From NCBI GenBank assembly GCA_918026815.1, contig CAKJVC010000059.1, positions 62,001 to 126,000 on the forward strand: DNA of 64,000 bases, read 5' to 3'. The translations under genes and the position numbers were made by a program. Shown in pieces: positions 11,351 to 21,766 of this stretch (the stretch's first letter is position 1; each line of letters opens with the position of its first letter). The notes below the pieces were generated by a model. That model was given only the letters and a program-made list of their open reading frames with translations. It did not search any database and was not told the origin of the DNA. Source of the stretch: Chalara sp. BL73. Lineage: Eukaryota > Ascomycota > Leotiomycetes > Helotiales.

Positions 11351-14300
11351 TTACTTCTCTAGCCGTCCCCCATACTCCTCCATTGTCGGATCGAAGTGCT
11401 TGAAAACCCATGTCCCTCTGTTCCATTCCATTTCGTACGCGGCAGCAGCCTCCTTAAACATTAAATGCGCACGAGAAATGAGTGCCTCAATCCTACCACG
11501 CTCCTCATCGCTGAATTGGAATTCAGTACATCCCCGTCTTTCGAACAGATACGTCGCCTCATCAAGCTCCGTTAAAATCAGAGATAGTTGCGCAAGTGCC
11601 CTCGCTGGTCTCGACATTTTTGACGCCGTTTTCCTCAACAGGTCAAGAAGGAAAATTTGTCCTTCTTCATACCTCTGCTGCTTGCGTAGGACACGCGCAT
11701 ATACTTCCGCGAGTTCGTAGTCGGAGAAAGCGAACTCAAGCTTGCCTGCGTTCAACATGTCCATCCTCTCATTCAGTTGTTTCAACACCGTGTCTTCTGC
11801 CTCCTTATACCTTCCCTGCGAGATATAGCATGTAGCCATCAACTGATGCCACACACTGAGCAGAAAATGCTCCTGCCCGATCCCTCTCAGGAGTTCATTA
11901 GCACAGGAAACAAGCAGAGACTCCGCCTCGAGCGGCAACCCTCTGTCGTTCTTAATAGCTCCAAGCACAAGTTGCTTCCTAGCAAGCATAGCGCCTGTAG
12001 AATCGAGAGAGTCATCAACAAGACCATACACATTCTCCGCACCATCGTAATCGCCCATGCGGAAAAAACACGGCGCTGAGGTACGAGCCATACATGCCAC
12101 ATACATTTTATCGAAGCGAGTGCGCTGCTGGAAAGTTTTCAAGTACTGTGCGCAATGCTCTGACGTTTTGCTTCGATGGCCCCTACTTTTTAAGCGGAGT
12201 GCAAGTCGCATAGCTAGCATTGCTTCAGGTATGTGCCATTCGGCTTCTGTTCGTCTGTTGATGACGAGGTCATAGAAGCGATCTGCTCGGTGCAGTGTAC
12301 TGGGGTCGACGGAAATGGGAACCCAGGAATCGATCGCTATGATGCATGCGCCGATTTTATGGAGCTCAGTGGCGGAGAGTAATCCAGTCATTGTGTGGAC
12401 GTGCTCTAGACAGATGAATAGGTACGGATATATGATTTCCGCGTTGGCAAACTGGGATAGATCGTAGGCATTAATCAGGGCGTGCAATACTAGACAGATA
12501 GCCGCACGGGCATTCTCGAGTCGATCTGCATCGCTCTGTCTTTCCTGTAGCCAGAAATGGACCAATGGGTGGACGGAGATACTCTTTTGTGGATGCGCCT
12601 TCTGCTTCACTAGCGACAACGAAGCCAGTCTCCCGATCGCCTGGCTTACTTGTAATTTGGAGCACTTTAATTCATTAGACATCTCTCCTGCTAGGTGTGA
12701 ATAGTCGGAGCGTGTTTCTACAAAATCGAGAAAGTCTCTGAGGATGAGTCGTTGATTTGATGGTAGGCTTCTCGAGAGATTGCATAAGAGCGCAAGAGGG
12801 ATACGATCAGAATGGAAAAATGCTGCCACACCTAGAAACCTGGCCGCCCTTGGATCGGATTTGGATACCGCTGCGAAGGATATTTCCCAAGTGGTGAACA
12901 CAGTCTCCTCGTAAGACCAGACTGCTTTGCAAGGTTTATGGCGAAGGTGCTCGCGACTCTCCCCATAAAGATCCATATATTCGTCGAAGTCGATGCATTG
13001 TTCGGAGATATAAGCGCCTGCTTGATCGATGGCTAGAGGTAGGTATCCCAAAGCCTTTACCAAGTCTCTTACTAAAACCTCGTTGGCTGCTGGAGGCAGG
13101 CCAGAGCAGCTGTGCAGGAGCTCTACAGCCTCATCTACATCCATGGTGTCTACAACTATCGCATATCCCAGTCTCGGCCTGTTTGCGGCGACTTGTTATC
13201 AAGATGTCACCCCATGGTACCTTGGGAAAGAATGTGTATATATCGAAACTGTCGAGATCGTCGACGTTGTCGAAGACTAACAGCCACTTCGAGGAGTGTT
13301 CGCGAGAGAGCCATTGCATAAGCGCTAGCGCCAAAGGAGCTATCCGATCTGATGTGCCGTCCTCTCCTTTTGCGTCGATTTCTGGACAGAGTCCAAGAGA
13401 TTTCGATATTTGTGTAAGAGACTTCATAAGTTCTTGTTTGTCAATTGCGAAGACCCAGACTACGATAGAATAGTACTCGTTGGCGTAGGTTTCATAAGTG
13501 AAAGCCGTTGCGATCTGTGTCTTTCCTACGCCCCCGAGACCTGTTAGAATGAGCCGTTTCTGTTCAAGGTGGTCCTTTCTGAAGTAGAAATCTTTCATCT
13601 TGTTGAGGGTGCTTGTCCGCCCGGTGAATAATGGGTTGGAGCCAACTGGGACCAAGAAACACTTCTCGGTTGCTGGATGGCTACCAACAGCACCGACAGT
13701 TGATCCTGCATATTTGGAAGTCATACTTATGGGTCTTGTCGAAGATTCCTATTTGCAGAGTTAGTTTATGTTCTGGAATTGGATGATGTATTTAACTGCT
13801 TACTACCAGTTGAATGGAAGATTTTTCGAGAGACGTTGTGTCTTCACCTATGTCTAGGTTCGACAGAGCAAGCGATGTATCATCGGCCACGCAGGGGTGT
13901 TGTATGCGTCTCGAATGATCCGATAGTATAAGATCACGTATTTGGACTGAGATGGTTTCTAGGCACCGTTGAATATTTGGTACTCCACGGACAGCATCTT
14001 GGACAGTCGTTGACAGATCCAAGATGTTTTGATCGACGGTGCTCAGGAGCTTGGAATTGGCAACGCCAATGCAAATCAGTAGTGCTCCCTTCCGTTCCTC
14101 CAACTGACGAAGAGCATCAAGTATTTGTATCTCCTTTGCTACCCCGCATACTGCCTTCCAGCCCCGCCGTATTTTGCCATCCCTTTCTTGAGGGGAGAGT
14201 GGCTCGATCAAAGTGAGCAAGGCTTCGGCATCGGCTACGCTGTTTTCCAAAGTAGTTCGTAAAATGTCTATATCAGGGAGTTTCATCGTTTGGATGATCT

Positions 14301-14466
14301 CGGTGATCTGGATAAGATGCTCCAAGTTATGTACTCTCTTCGACAAGTTTTGCGGGTGATCCCGAAACTGGCGGCAAAGGCGAGAGATCCCAGACACCAG
14401 ACGGACACTGACATCCGCAAGTTGTGCTGCACTTGCGATGACCCCAATAACCTCAACACCGGACAT
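11351..14466 (-). CDS. NB-ARC/TPR NLR-type protein, broken by one frameshift
   Basis: Exon 1 is 14466-13804 and exon 2 is 13748-11351; the intron at 13749-13803 has a GTAAGC donor. Residues 1 to about 200 form a fungal STAND N-terminal helical domain (MSGVEVIGVIASAAQLADVS). The NB-ARC domain follows: P-loop GLGGVGKT (about residues 291-298), Walker B WLLVFDNVDD (about 376-385), then GDILITSRR. The rest, about 600 residues, is winged-helix-like and then TPR-like helices (YISQGRYKEAEDTVLKQL). Reading frame is lost at 13173-13181: the frame carrying the P-loop hits a stop about 50 nt later, while the next frame resumes with LGYAIVVDTMDVDEAVELL. Dropping one base there restores about 1019 residues. 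Such NLRs act in fungal incompatibility and non-self recognition. The shift may be a real mutation or a sequence error. Confidence 0.75.
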
Positions 14467-15989
14467 CGTGATAGCTAGGTATCGGTCGAACTCTAGCCGT
14501 AAGGGCGGATTGGCATTTCCTGCTTGAGCAAAGGAATAATCATGTTTGTACCAAATCCGAACTAACTTCTCAGGAGGCTCAATTATCTATACGCTAGTCA
14601 ACCCTCACACATGCCCTCCTAAAGGCGGCCTGTTACACCTCGATATGCTGGCCGTATATCGAGTATGCGCTTCCTCACACCAAGCAAAGGCTGTAGAGCA
14701 CATGCCTGCTGCCTGAAACAGCTGAGCCCACGCAGCTCTCAAATTCGATAAGGTAGTGTTTAGGTAATTTGAAGTATCCTTGATATTAAAGTCTTCACGT
14801 TGAGAGCTGGGACTGTGCTCGCGAGCTACTCTCATTCAGTAGACGCCTCTGTGATTCCAGCTTGCTCGAAGTTGAATATGAAGGCCATCGAGTCTATTTG
14901 ACCCAAGCCGTTACCCAATAGTCTTTCCGGAAGCTAGAAAGGGGAAGACGACGAGTGTTGATGCCGTAAAACTGTTACTAGATCAGAATGGCAAACAGAA
15001 TCCGGCTGAATTGAAACTTCCTGCAGTTGTTTCTACGGTTGCTATTGACAAAACCGTTGCGTACGCCCGAAAGCTCGACGACGAACGAAAGCACAGGGAC
15101 CAACATACCTTCGTAAATGGAATCTTACTTCGTCCGCTTGAAGCTCTGAATTTCAAACCTCTCTCTGGGTCTCCTAACTTTGGATATAACGTACCCAACA
15201 ACTCGCAGCTCATACGCACTAGGAGCCAAGGCGAGACATGAACGGAACCTGTCAAGAAGCTACTGGCTGCTAGGACGATCATCAGGAAAACGAATTCAAT
15301 AATAGGAACGCAAATGACATCCCGTCTTGCATATCGGTGATCCATGCAGGAGGCGTGTACGAGAGCTATTCTCGACATGAGATTGGTTTGTTTAGGATGA
15401 AGGATCAGAGCTCCGTCCTCGAGGAATAGGGCTGTCCAGTAGGGTCTTGTTACCAAGGCGGCACTGAGCACAGCTTGCTGCTTCCAAGGCCATGCACCCT
15501 GTTGTTTTCGAACAGGTAGCCGCTGCCTTAAACATCGGCGATCTAAGCCTTTGCATTTGGATAGTGGTCCTGGAAACAACAAAGTTTTGTTCTCTCTTCC
15601 TCGGTTCCGTTGAAGGTCTTCTGCTTTTGTAACATTCAAGTACTCTGGAAGCTCAACAAAACAGCTAACTTACTTGAGATGTGTCATGCAATGCGGCCGG
15701 ACGTTCTCGTGTTGTGGGGGGATGGGTCATACTCAATTCTGGGAATTGCCCCGAAAGGTGGGGGTGGCTATCGCGTTGAACCCCACCCTGAAAATGGAGA
15801 GAGCAGCGCCGAATTCCGGTCGAGCTAATGAATTCTCAGAGCCCCAAATCTTAGCATGCCAAGCAGCGAGGACCCCCCACACACAGCTGTCGGTAGCTGT
15901 TTTGATTGAAAAGCTTGCTTTTCTCTTACTTACGGATCAAAAATGCCTGAGCGTTCTTGGCAAAATGATTGGCTGAGAGAAAGTTCTGA
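14467..15989. other. No intact gene; possible coding remnants
   Basis: A plus-strand open stretch from 14937 to 15241 reads coding-like (VDAVKLLLDQNGKQNPAEL) but has no clean start, splice partners or known domain. A longer minus-strand frame at 14983-15639 overlaps it and looks like an antisense shadow. A short inverted pair of G-rich and C-rich runs flanks about 15758-15790. Overall this looks like degraded sequence upstream of the NLR. Confidence 0.4.
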
Positions 15990-16626
15990 GGGGGGCACCG
16001 CCCCCCATATAGTAAAATTTGAAATACAAGGTTTACTGCTTCAATTTAATCGATTCTATAGCTTAGTCGTGTAACTGTACTTTTGTACAGGTCGTTTACG
16101 GGCCCGTATGTTGCTGATAAAAGCTGAGCGCAGCGAAGTAAGAGGGCTTGGGAGCTTAGCCCCCAAAATTGACCTTTTTACAGGCTTTTTTATAGGCCGT
16201 TTACAAGCTGTTCGGTGCGTTAGCTACAAAAGCTAAACGCAGCAAAATAAAAAAGCTAAAAGTAGTAGCAAGTTTATATACTACAAGTTTATATGCTACA
16301 AATGCTATAAATCTGCATACTACAAGTCTACATACTACAAGTTTACATACTACATGTATACATGCTACAGGTTTACATGCTACAGGTTCACGTGTTACAG
16401 GTTCACGTGTTACAGGTTTACGTGCTACAAGTTTACGTGCTACAAGTCTATATGCTACAGATTTACAGGTTTGCATACTACAAGTTTGCATGCTACAAGC
16501 TCTTGAATTACTTACAGGCTCTGAGCGCAGCGAAGTTTAGGGGCTTGCCCCCTTATAAACTTTTTAAATACCTTATTTTCGAGCGCAGCGAGGCTCGGGG
16601 GTTTGGGGGCTTGCCCCCATATAAAG
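15990..16626. repeat. Family of short GC-hairpin repeats
   Basis: Several related short elements lie in AT-rich sequence. Copies at 16121-16168, 16518-16560 and 16580-16626 begin with GAGCGCAGCGA(A/G)G and end in a G-run/C-run hairpin such as GGGGGCTTGCCCCC, two of them followed by TATAAA-like sequence. A hairpin-only copy at 15990-16006 has a perfect 7-bp stem with a 3-nt loop and is followed by CATATAG. At 16231-16250 a copy of the head differs by four G-to-A changes. The repeated head-plus-hairpin layout suggests a small dispersed element, but no coding capacity or target duplication is visible. Confidence 0.6.
16281..16500. repeat. 15-bp minisatellite
   Basis: About 13 head-to-tail copies of a 15-bp unit close to CTACARGTTTACRTG, with point differences and two longer interrupted copies. 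Because 15 is a multiple of three, both strands stay open across it and give false repeat ORFs such as 16201-16491 on the minus strand. It lies between the hairpin repeats. Confidence 0.85.
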
Positions 16627-17388
16627 CAAGCCTTTCAGTCTAGCACGGGTTGTACACAATCCGGGATCCCTAGTAAGATCGTGATCGTGACAGTTGCCCC
16701 CTGTATCTGTAGATCCACAGCACGTGTCGTGACACGTGATACAACAATAATATAACATTAGACATACTTTTTGCTAGATACAAAAGCTTAGTTGTTGTGT
16801 AGTAATATAGTTGTTGCGATAAAAAAAAAGAATGGTGTGCATCCTAAGAAATCGGGTTTGGAAAGCTCTATAGGATATGGTAATATGGTGGTAGTATTTG
16901 GGTGCAGAAAAGGGCGCCGCTGGGACGACATCAGGTCTAGCCGTAATGTAAACGCTGAACATAGACGCCGAGCATAGACCGCCGGCTAAATAGAACGGAG
17001 CTTCTTTATAATAAAACGGTCCGATTTGCAGATCGCTGAGGCCTTGCAGGTAGAACTTCGCTACCCCGCAGGAGGAAAGGTGGAACAGAGTTCCTCTAAC
17101 CTTGATATATACTAAACCGTGCGTCCAACATCTCGCTGTAAATGGGAAAATAAGGGTCATGATGTTGGATGTTTCCATATTGGATCTAGGCATATGAGTG
17201 GGAGAACAAGGTAAGATACTCAATGCTTGTATCTCATCTCTCGCTTTCAGGAAGTTGCTGGGGAGTATCGCTCTCCAACGGGGTTCAGATATAGGTATAT
17301 ATACTCTCAGTCTCCCCGTACCATCACTTATTGTTGAGATTTTATGTAGAAAATCTTAAACTAACTGGAATCCACCCCACAATTCATT
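16627..17388. other. Intergenic, upstream of the glycosidase gene
   Basis: A minus-strand frame at 16774-17223 is open for 149 codons but has biased composition and no domain; I do not call it. The last 150 bp contain TATATATA-like sequence (about 17294-17303) near the expected promoter of the next gene. Confidence 0.45.
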
Positions 17389-20007
17389 ATGAAAGATTTC
17401 AGATTTCTAGGGCTTTGTCTCCTTGGCTCACTAGGTCCTGCAACAGCTCATACGGCACATGGTGTGGTGAGATAGAGCCTTTATCTTCGTTACAGGATTG
17501 AACCCAAAGCAATCAGTGGTGCTGATGAATATCTAGAAGCGTCAAAGAGCCGGCTCTTCTGATGGAAACAATATTCCAGAATGTGCTGCAGCCCCTATCA
17601 CCCTTTCATTGAGCACACCTCCCAATATGAACTATTTATACTCGGACTGTAATGTTGGTGCTGAAGTAGTTGTCAGCAATTCGCAATTACTCGTCGCGTG
17701 GCCGGCTGGTAACAGCGGCGCTCTAGCTTCCTTTGCGCCACAGAATGGGGGTGATCTCACTATTGATCTGATAAATTCCACTGTGGGAAGTCCACTTGGG
17801 CCAGTTTATACCTTTCCTCAGGCGTCATCGGGTGTTGGGTACCCAAGCGTGGGAGTGACCGGTGTCCTACGCTTCAGTTCTGCTGCAGTGTTGAGTCGGC
17901 CAATTCTAGGTAGCATCAGGACGATCAGGAACGGGCAATGGGACGACCCTAGGATCCTTGATGCTACGAGCTTCACTGCCCATCCCGATGGGAGTGCCTC
18001 AGTGCAGCGGATCTGGTTGGACAATGTCACTACTACCAGCTTCCATTTCAGTGCTGCGAATAGGAGTACTTATCAAATTTCTGTAGCTAATCAGACTTTG
18101 ATCTTCGATGCGGGCGATTTCATCTTCTCTGCGGAGCTCGACTATCCCCAGATGACCCAGATGTTGCCCTCAGAGCTGCTTAATTCAGAGTCTCAGGGCC
18201 TTATTTCTCAACAGCCGGATCAAACTGCAGCTCTCTCGTTCTTGTCTTACACGGAAAAGCTCCTTGCCGGTTCGTGGACGTATCTTACCTACTTTGGAAG
18301 AGATTCGATGCTTTCTGCTCTATTGCTGGAACCAGTTTTCAGCACTGGAAATAATAGCGCGATGGAGGCAGTGATTGGTGCCGCTCTAGAGCGGCTTAAT
18401 CGAACAGATGGCAGCGTTTGTCACGAAGAAATAATTGGGTGAAATCCCTTGGTTCCGCTTCGTCAACAGGTGCTTTAGTAGCTAACTTTTGTCAAGGGAC
18501 TATGCAACCTGGGTAAATGAAGATGCGGGGGTTGCTAGCGTTGCTATGAGCTGTGATTACAAGATGGTCAGTCCTTGGTCTTTTGGGGAAACGCCTTGCT
18601 GATTCAAAAGGTCGATACCGATTACTACCTCCCGGTTCTAATGCAGCGTTATTTTCTACAAACCCAGGCCGGAGGCCAGAGGGTTTCAGAATTTTTGAGG
18701 TGCGGCTTTGCTTTCGGTCTTACGGCCATGTTGTTTTCTAGATGCTAATCGATACCTTACCAGCACTCCTGCGGGGTCTGTCAACGCGGCGAACCAAAAT
18801 CTAACATGGGGCCAACTCAGCACGATCAACTCGGAGCGAATCATGCGCTTAGCCGGCCCCTTTGCAGAAAACCAGACCATAGAGAATCTTATCCATCTCA
18901 AAGATGGAGAGGTTGTTGGGGAGTGGAGAGACAGTAGATACGGTTTGCGCTGCTCCAAACGCGCTTTCGCGATCTTGAACTGATAGAGACAGGGATTGGG
19001 GATGGCCGCATCCCATTTAGTGTGAACACCGCATTGGTCCCAGCTGCGCTGCGATCTATTGCGGCCCTTGCTCGTGGAGGAGTGTATTCGCAAAGTGACT
19101 GGGCTGAGCTTGCAGATCGGTATGCTAAGGTGTGGGAGGATGAGACTTTAGCCTTCTTCGAAGTAAGTTGTACTAACTTTGAAAGACTAAATGTAGAACT
19201 GGCGGTCGCTAACTCTCCAGGTTACAATATCTAAAAGCGATGCAGTAAACCGAGTAGCTACCTACGCCACTAGCGTCAACTTCACTGGGCCAAACCAAGC
19301 CAATACTATCGATGACGACGTCCACTTCTATGCCGTTGCCCTAAACGGTAGCCTCAATGGAGACGCGCTCCCCCAGGTAGCCGTTATGCACTCCGACGAC
19401 TGTTTCCGGCATTTCCTCCTGAACACCACAAACCAGAGCCAGTTGACAGCGTTCGTAAACCAGACGGCCAATAATCTCCGGCATACTTTTCCCTCGGGCC
19501 TGATGACCGACGCTGGCATGATTGTGGCTAACCCCGCGTATGGAGGTGATCCAGCTTATGCTCAATACTTTACCAATACAGATTACCACGGTACCGTGAT
19601 CTGGTCCTGGCAGCTAGCAATGATGGCGAAGGGGCTGGAGCTGCAACTCAGCCGCTGTGCGGGAACTAGCCAATCTCCTTTCTCGGGTGATTCTACGCCC
19701 GATTTCTGTACGGACGATATTGTTTATAATAACGTAAATGACGCCTATAACCTCCTGTGGGATATAATTGAAGAGAACACTAGCCAGCTCTCGAAGGAGG
19801 TTTGGTCTTGGAATTATAGTGATGGAAAATTCCAGGTTGCGCCTTACTCCGGTAGGTGCATTTGAGCATTAGCACACCTCTTCGTTTTTACTGGTGGTGG
19901 CACTGACAGCTGATTATTTTTGCCTAGGATCTAACATCTGGCAATTGTGGTCCTTGACTTTCCTGGCAGTAACGAGGAATAAGGATTTATCGCCTACCAG
20001 TGTCTAG
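17389..20007 (+). CDS. Secreted six-hairpin glycosidase (glycogen debranching enzyme-like)
   Basis: Eight exons: 17389-17466, 17537-18438, 18497-18566, 18611-18699, 18764-18942, 18987-19162, 19221-19851 and 19928-20007, giving 734 residues. Exon 1 encodes a signal peptide (MKDFRFLGLCLLGSLGPATA), and exon 2 starts with Lys-Arg, a Kex2-type site. The body matches a family of fungal secreted proteins annotated as glycogen debranching-like or six-hairpin glycosidases: SWTYLTYFGRDSMLSALLL, LIHLKDGEVVGEWRDSRY, GDGRIPFSVNTALVPAAL and DYHGTVIWSWQLAMMAKGL. Many Asn-X-Ser/Thr sites fit secretion. The fourth intron (18700-18763) must use the acceptor at 18762-18763; the nearer AG at 18740-18741 gives an immediate stop, and TGCTAATC just after it looks like the branch site. 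Donors GTCAGT and GTTTGC are weak, so those junctions are less sure. The substrate is not known. Confidence 0.72.
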
Positions 20008-21766
20008 GAGATTATGAAAGAAGATTGTGCTAATAATGAGACTAACACGCAGAACACTTCGGACATTGGTGGTGGAAAGAACGTAGAATGGAATCATAAT
20101 AGCAACTGGCTTACCTACTGAGATGTGGGTTTGAGAACTTCTGGCGCTAAGGGTTACCAGCACGGAGCGCCTCCAGTGCAGAAAAATCCGTTAATGACAT
20201 CGTTGTGGTTACACTGGACGGTCCAACATCTGCACCGATAGGCAGCTTCTCTATTATAAATACGGGCAGTTGGCAGAGATGAACGATATTTCAACACGTG
20301 CCAGCGCTGTAACGAGAATGCATGCTGTGTGTGACACAGTTCTGGCGAACCTGCCTCCCAAACCTACAATTAGACTAGTTACATGAACAATCTCCTCTCA
20401 CACCTCGCTCTTAATCAAGACTACGTTCTCGCTTAGCTGCCCACCATGTATTTTAACTGCATCGCGAGAGAGGACCCTTCTTTCCGCAGCTAAGAATTCT
20501 TGTAATAAGCATTTACTACAAGTGTCTCCTGTGTGAGACCCCTTTTGCAGAGTTGTTTTACATATACGTATCTGGGCTTGAGCAGTCGACACTAAACCTG
20601 AGCTCTATAACCTTAAGCCATGTTTATGACATATTTCGAGCGTGATAGCTAATCATTAAACAGAAGTTCAATAGCTGCTATGGTTGCCAAGATAACACAC
20701 CGAGAAAGCAGTTGACCATTCTTTATAAAGCTTGTTTCATAAATTTTAATTCATACATGTCACCTCCGTCAGGGACTGCTTGTCAGGGACACTGTCGAGA
20801 GATTTTCTTTGAATGGCCACCAAGGGGATTATCCAGCCGTCAGCTTCACTCACATATAACGCCACAAAGGTATGGAAAAGGTGGGAGGTGAAGATTGTCT
20901 AGTGAAGCCTCCTACTGACAAGCAATAAGTTGCGCCAGCTTCAAATGCGGAACAATCCTGTTTCAGCAATCCTGAAATAGACCACCCTTTGCGGGCAGTC
21001 TGGGGCTTTCATTTTAAAACGGTCAATGATCCAAACAACAAACATGGTACTTAGGCAGGAGCTGGAGGTGTGAAGAAGTACTGCTTCGGCACTGATGCAG
21101 CTGAAATGAAGAGTGCGTCAAACCAAAACCCGGGTATTCAAATTCTGCAGCATAGTTTCAAAGCTAGAAGAGACCATTGTGTAAAACAAGGGCCCAATAA
21201 ATTGAGACTCTCTCCCCCTCTCCATGTGGCCCCGCGTATTGCATGTCAGGCACGGCAAAGCAAACGAGAAACCATTAAATACCATGGCGGCAGCATTTTT
21301 GAACGCAGATCATCATGCCAAGGGCTTTATCACAGTGAAGTACAAATGTAAAAGCCGAAAATCATTACGTTGATTCTGGTGCCCGTGTTACGTGCTTTTG
21401 CAAACTGAAGCAGCCGCTGGTCGATATCGACATGTAGGCGAGAATGCCTAGATGTCCCGCGAGCAGCACAAGGCGCAACAAAGGGTTCTCGCCAATAAGT
21501 GTGGAGGAAAGCTAAACTAAGCCCCAAAAATGGGTTCAGAAATAGCACTGACACTTTAAACATATGCACACTTTTCGTGAAAGCGCCGCCCGTACTCTCG
21601 CCACGGATCCATTAGATAAAAAGAAAGGGCCACGAAGTAAAGAGCTCGCCGGAGACTACCCTCCACTTGGAAAAGCCATCGTTGATAGAGATGCATCCAT
21701 TATATTACATTATACCTGTACATACTCATACAAATAGTAGCACATAGATCAAACGTATATATACAT
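20008..21766. other. Intergenic, no gene seen
   Basis: Frames at 20398-20592 and 21070-21351 are short and featureless. I see no splice-joined gene, RNA gene or repeat. Confidence 0.5.

Noticed and set aside
16201..16491. Minus-strand pentapeptide-repeat ORF (and plus-strand partner 16362-16643)
   Set aside because: Produced by the 15-bp minisatellite, which cannot contain stops out of phase; no start context or domain.
16774..17223. 149-codon minus-strand frame
   Set aside because: Biased, hydrophobic-patchy composition, no domain, lies in a promoter-like region of the glycosidase gene.
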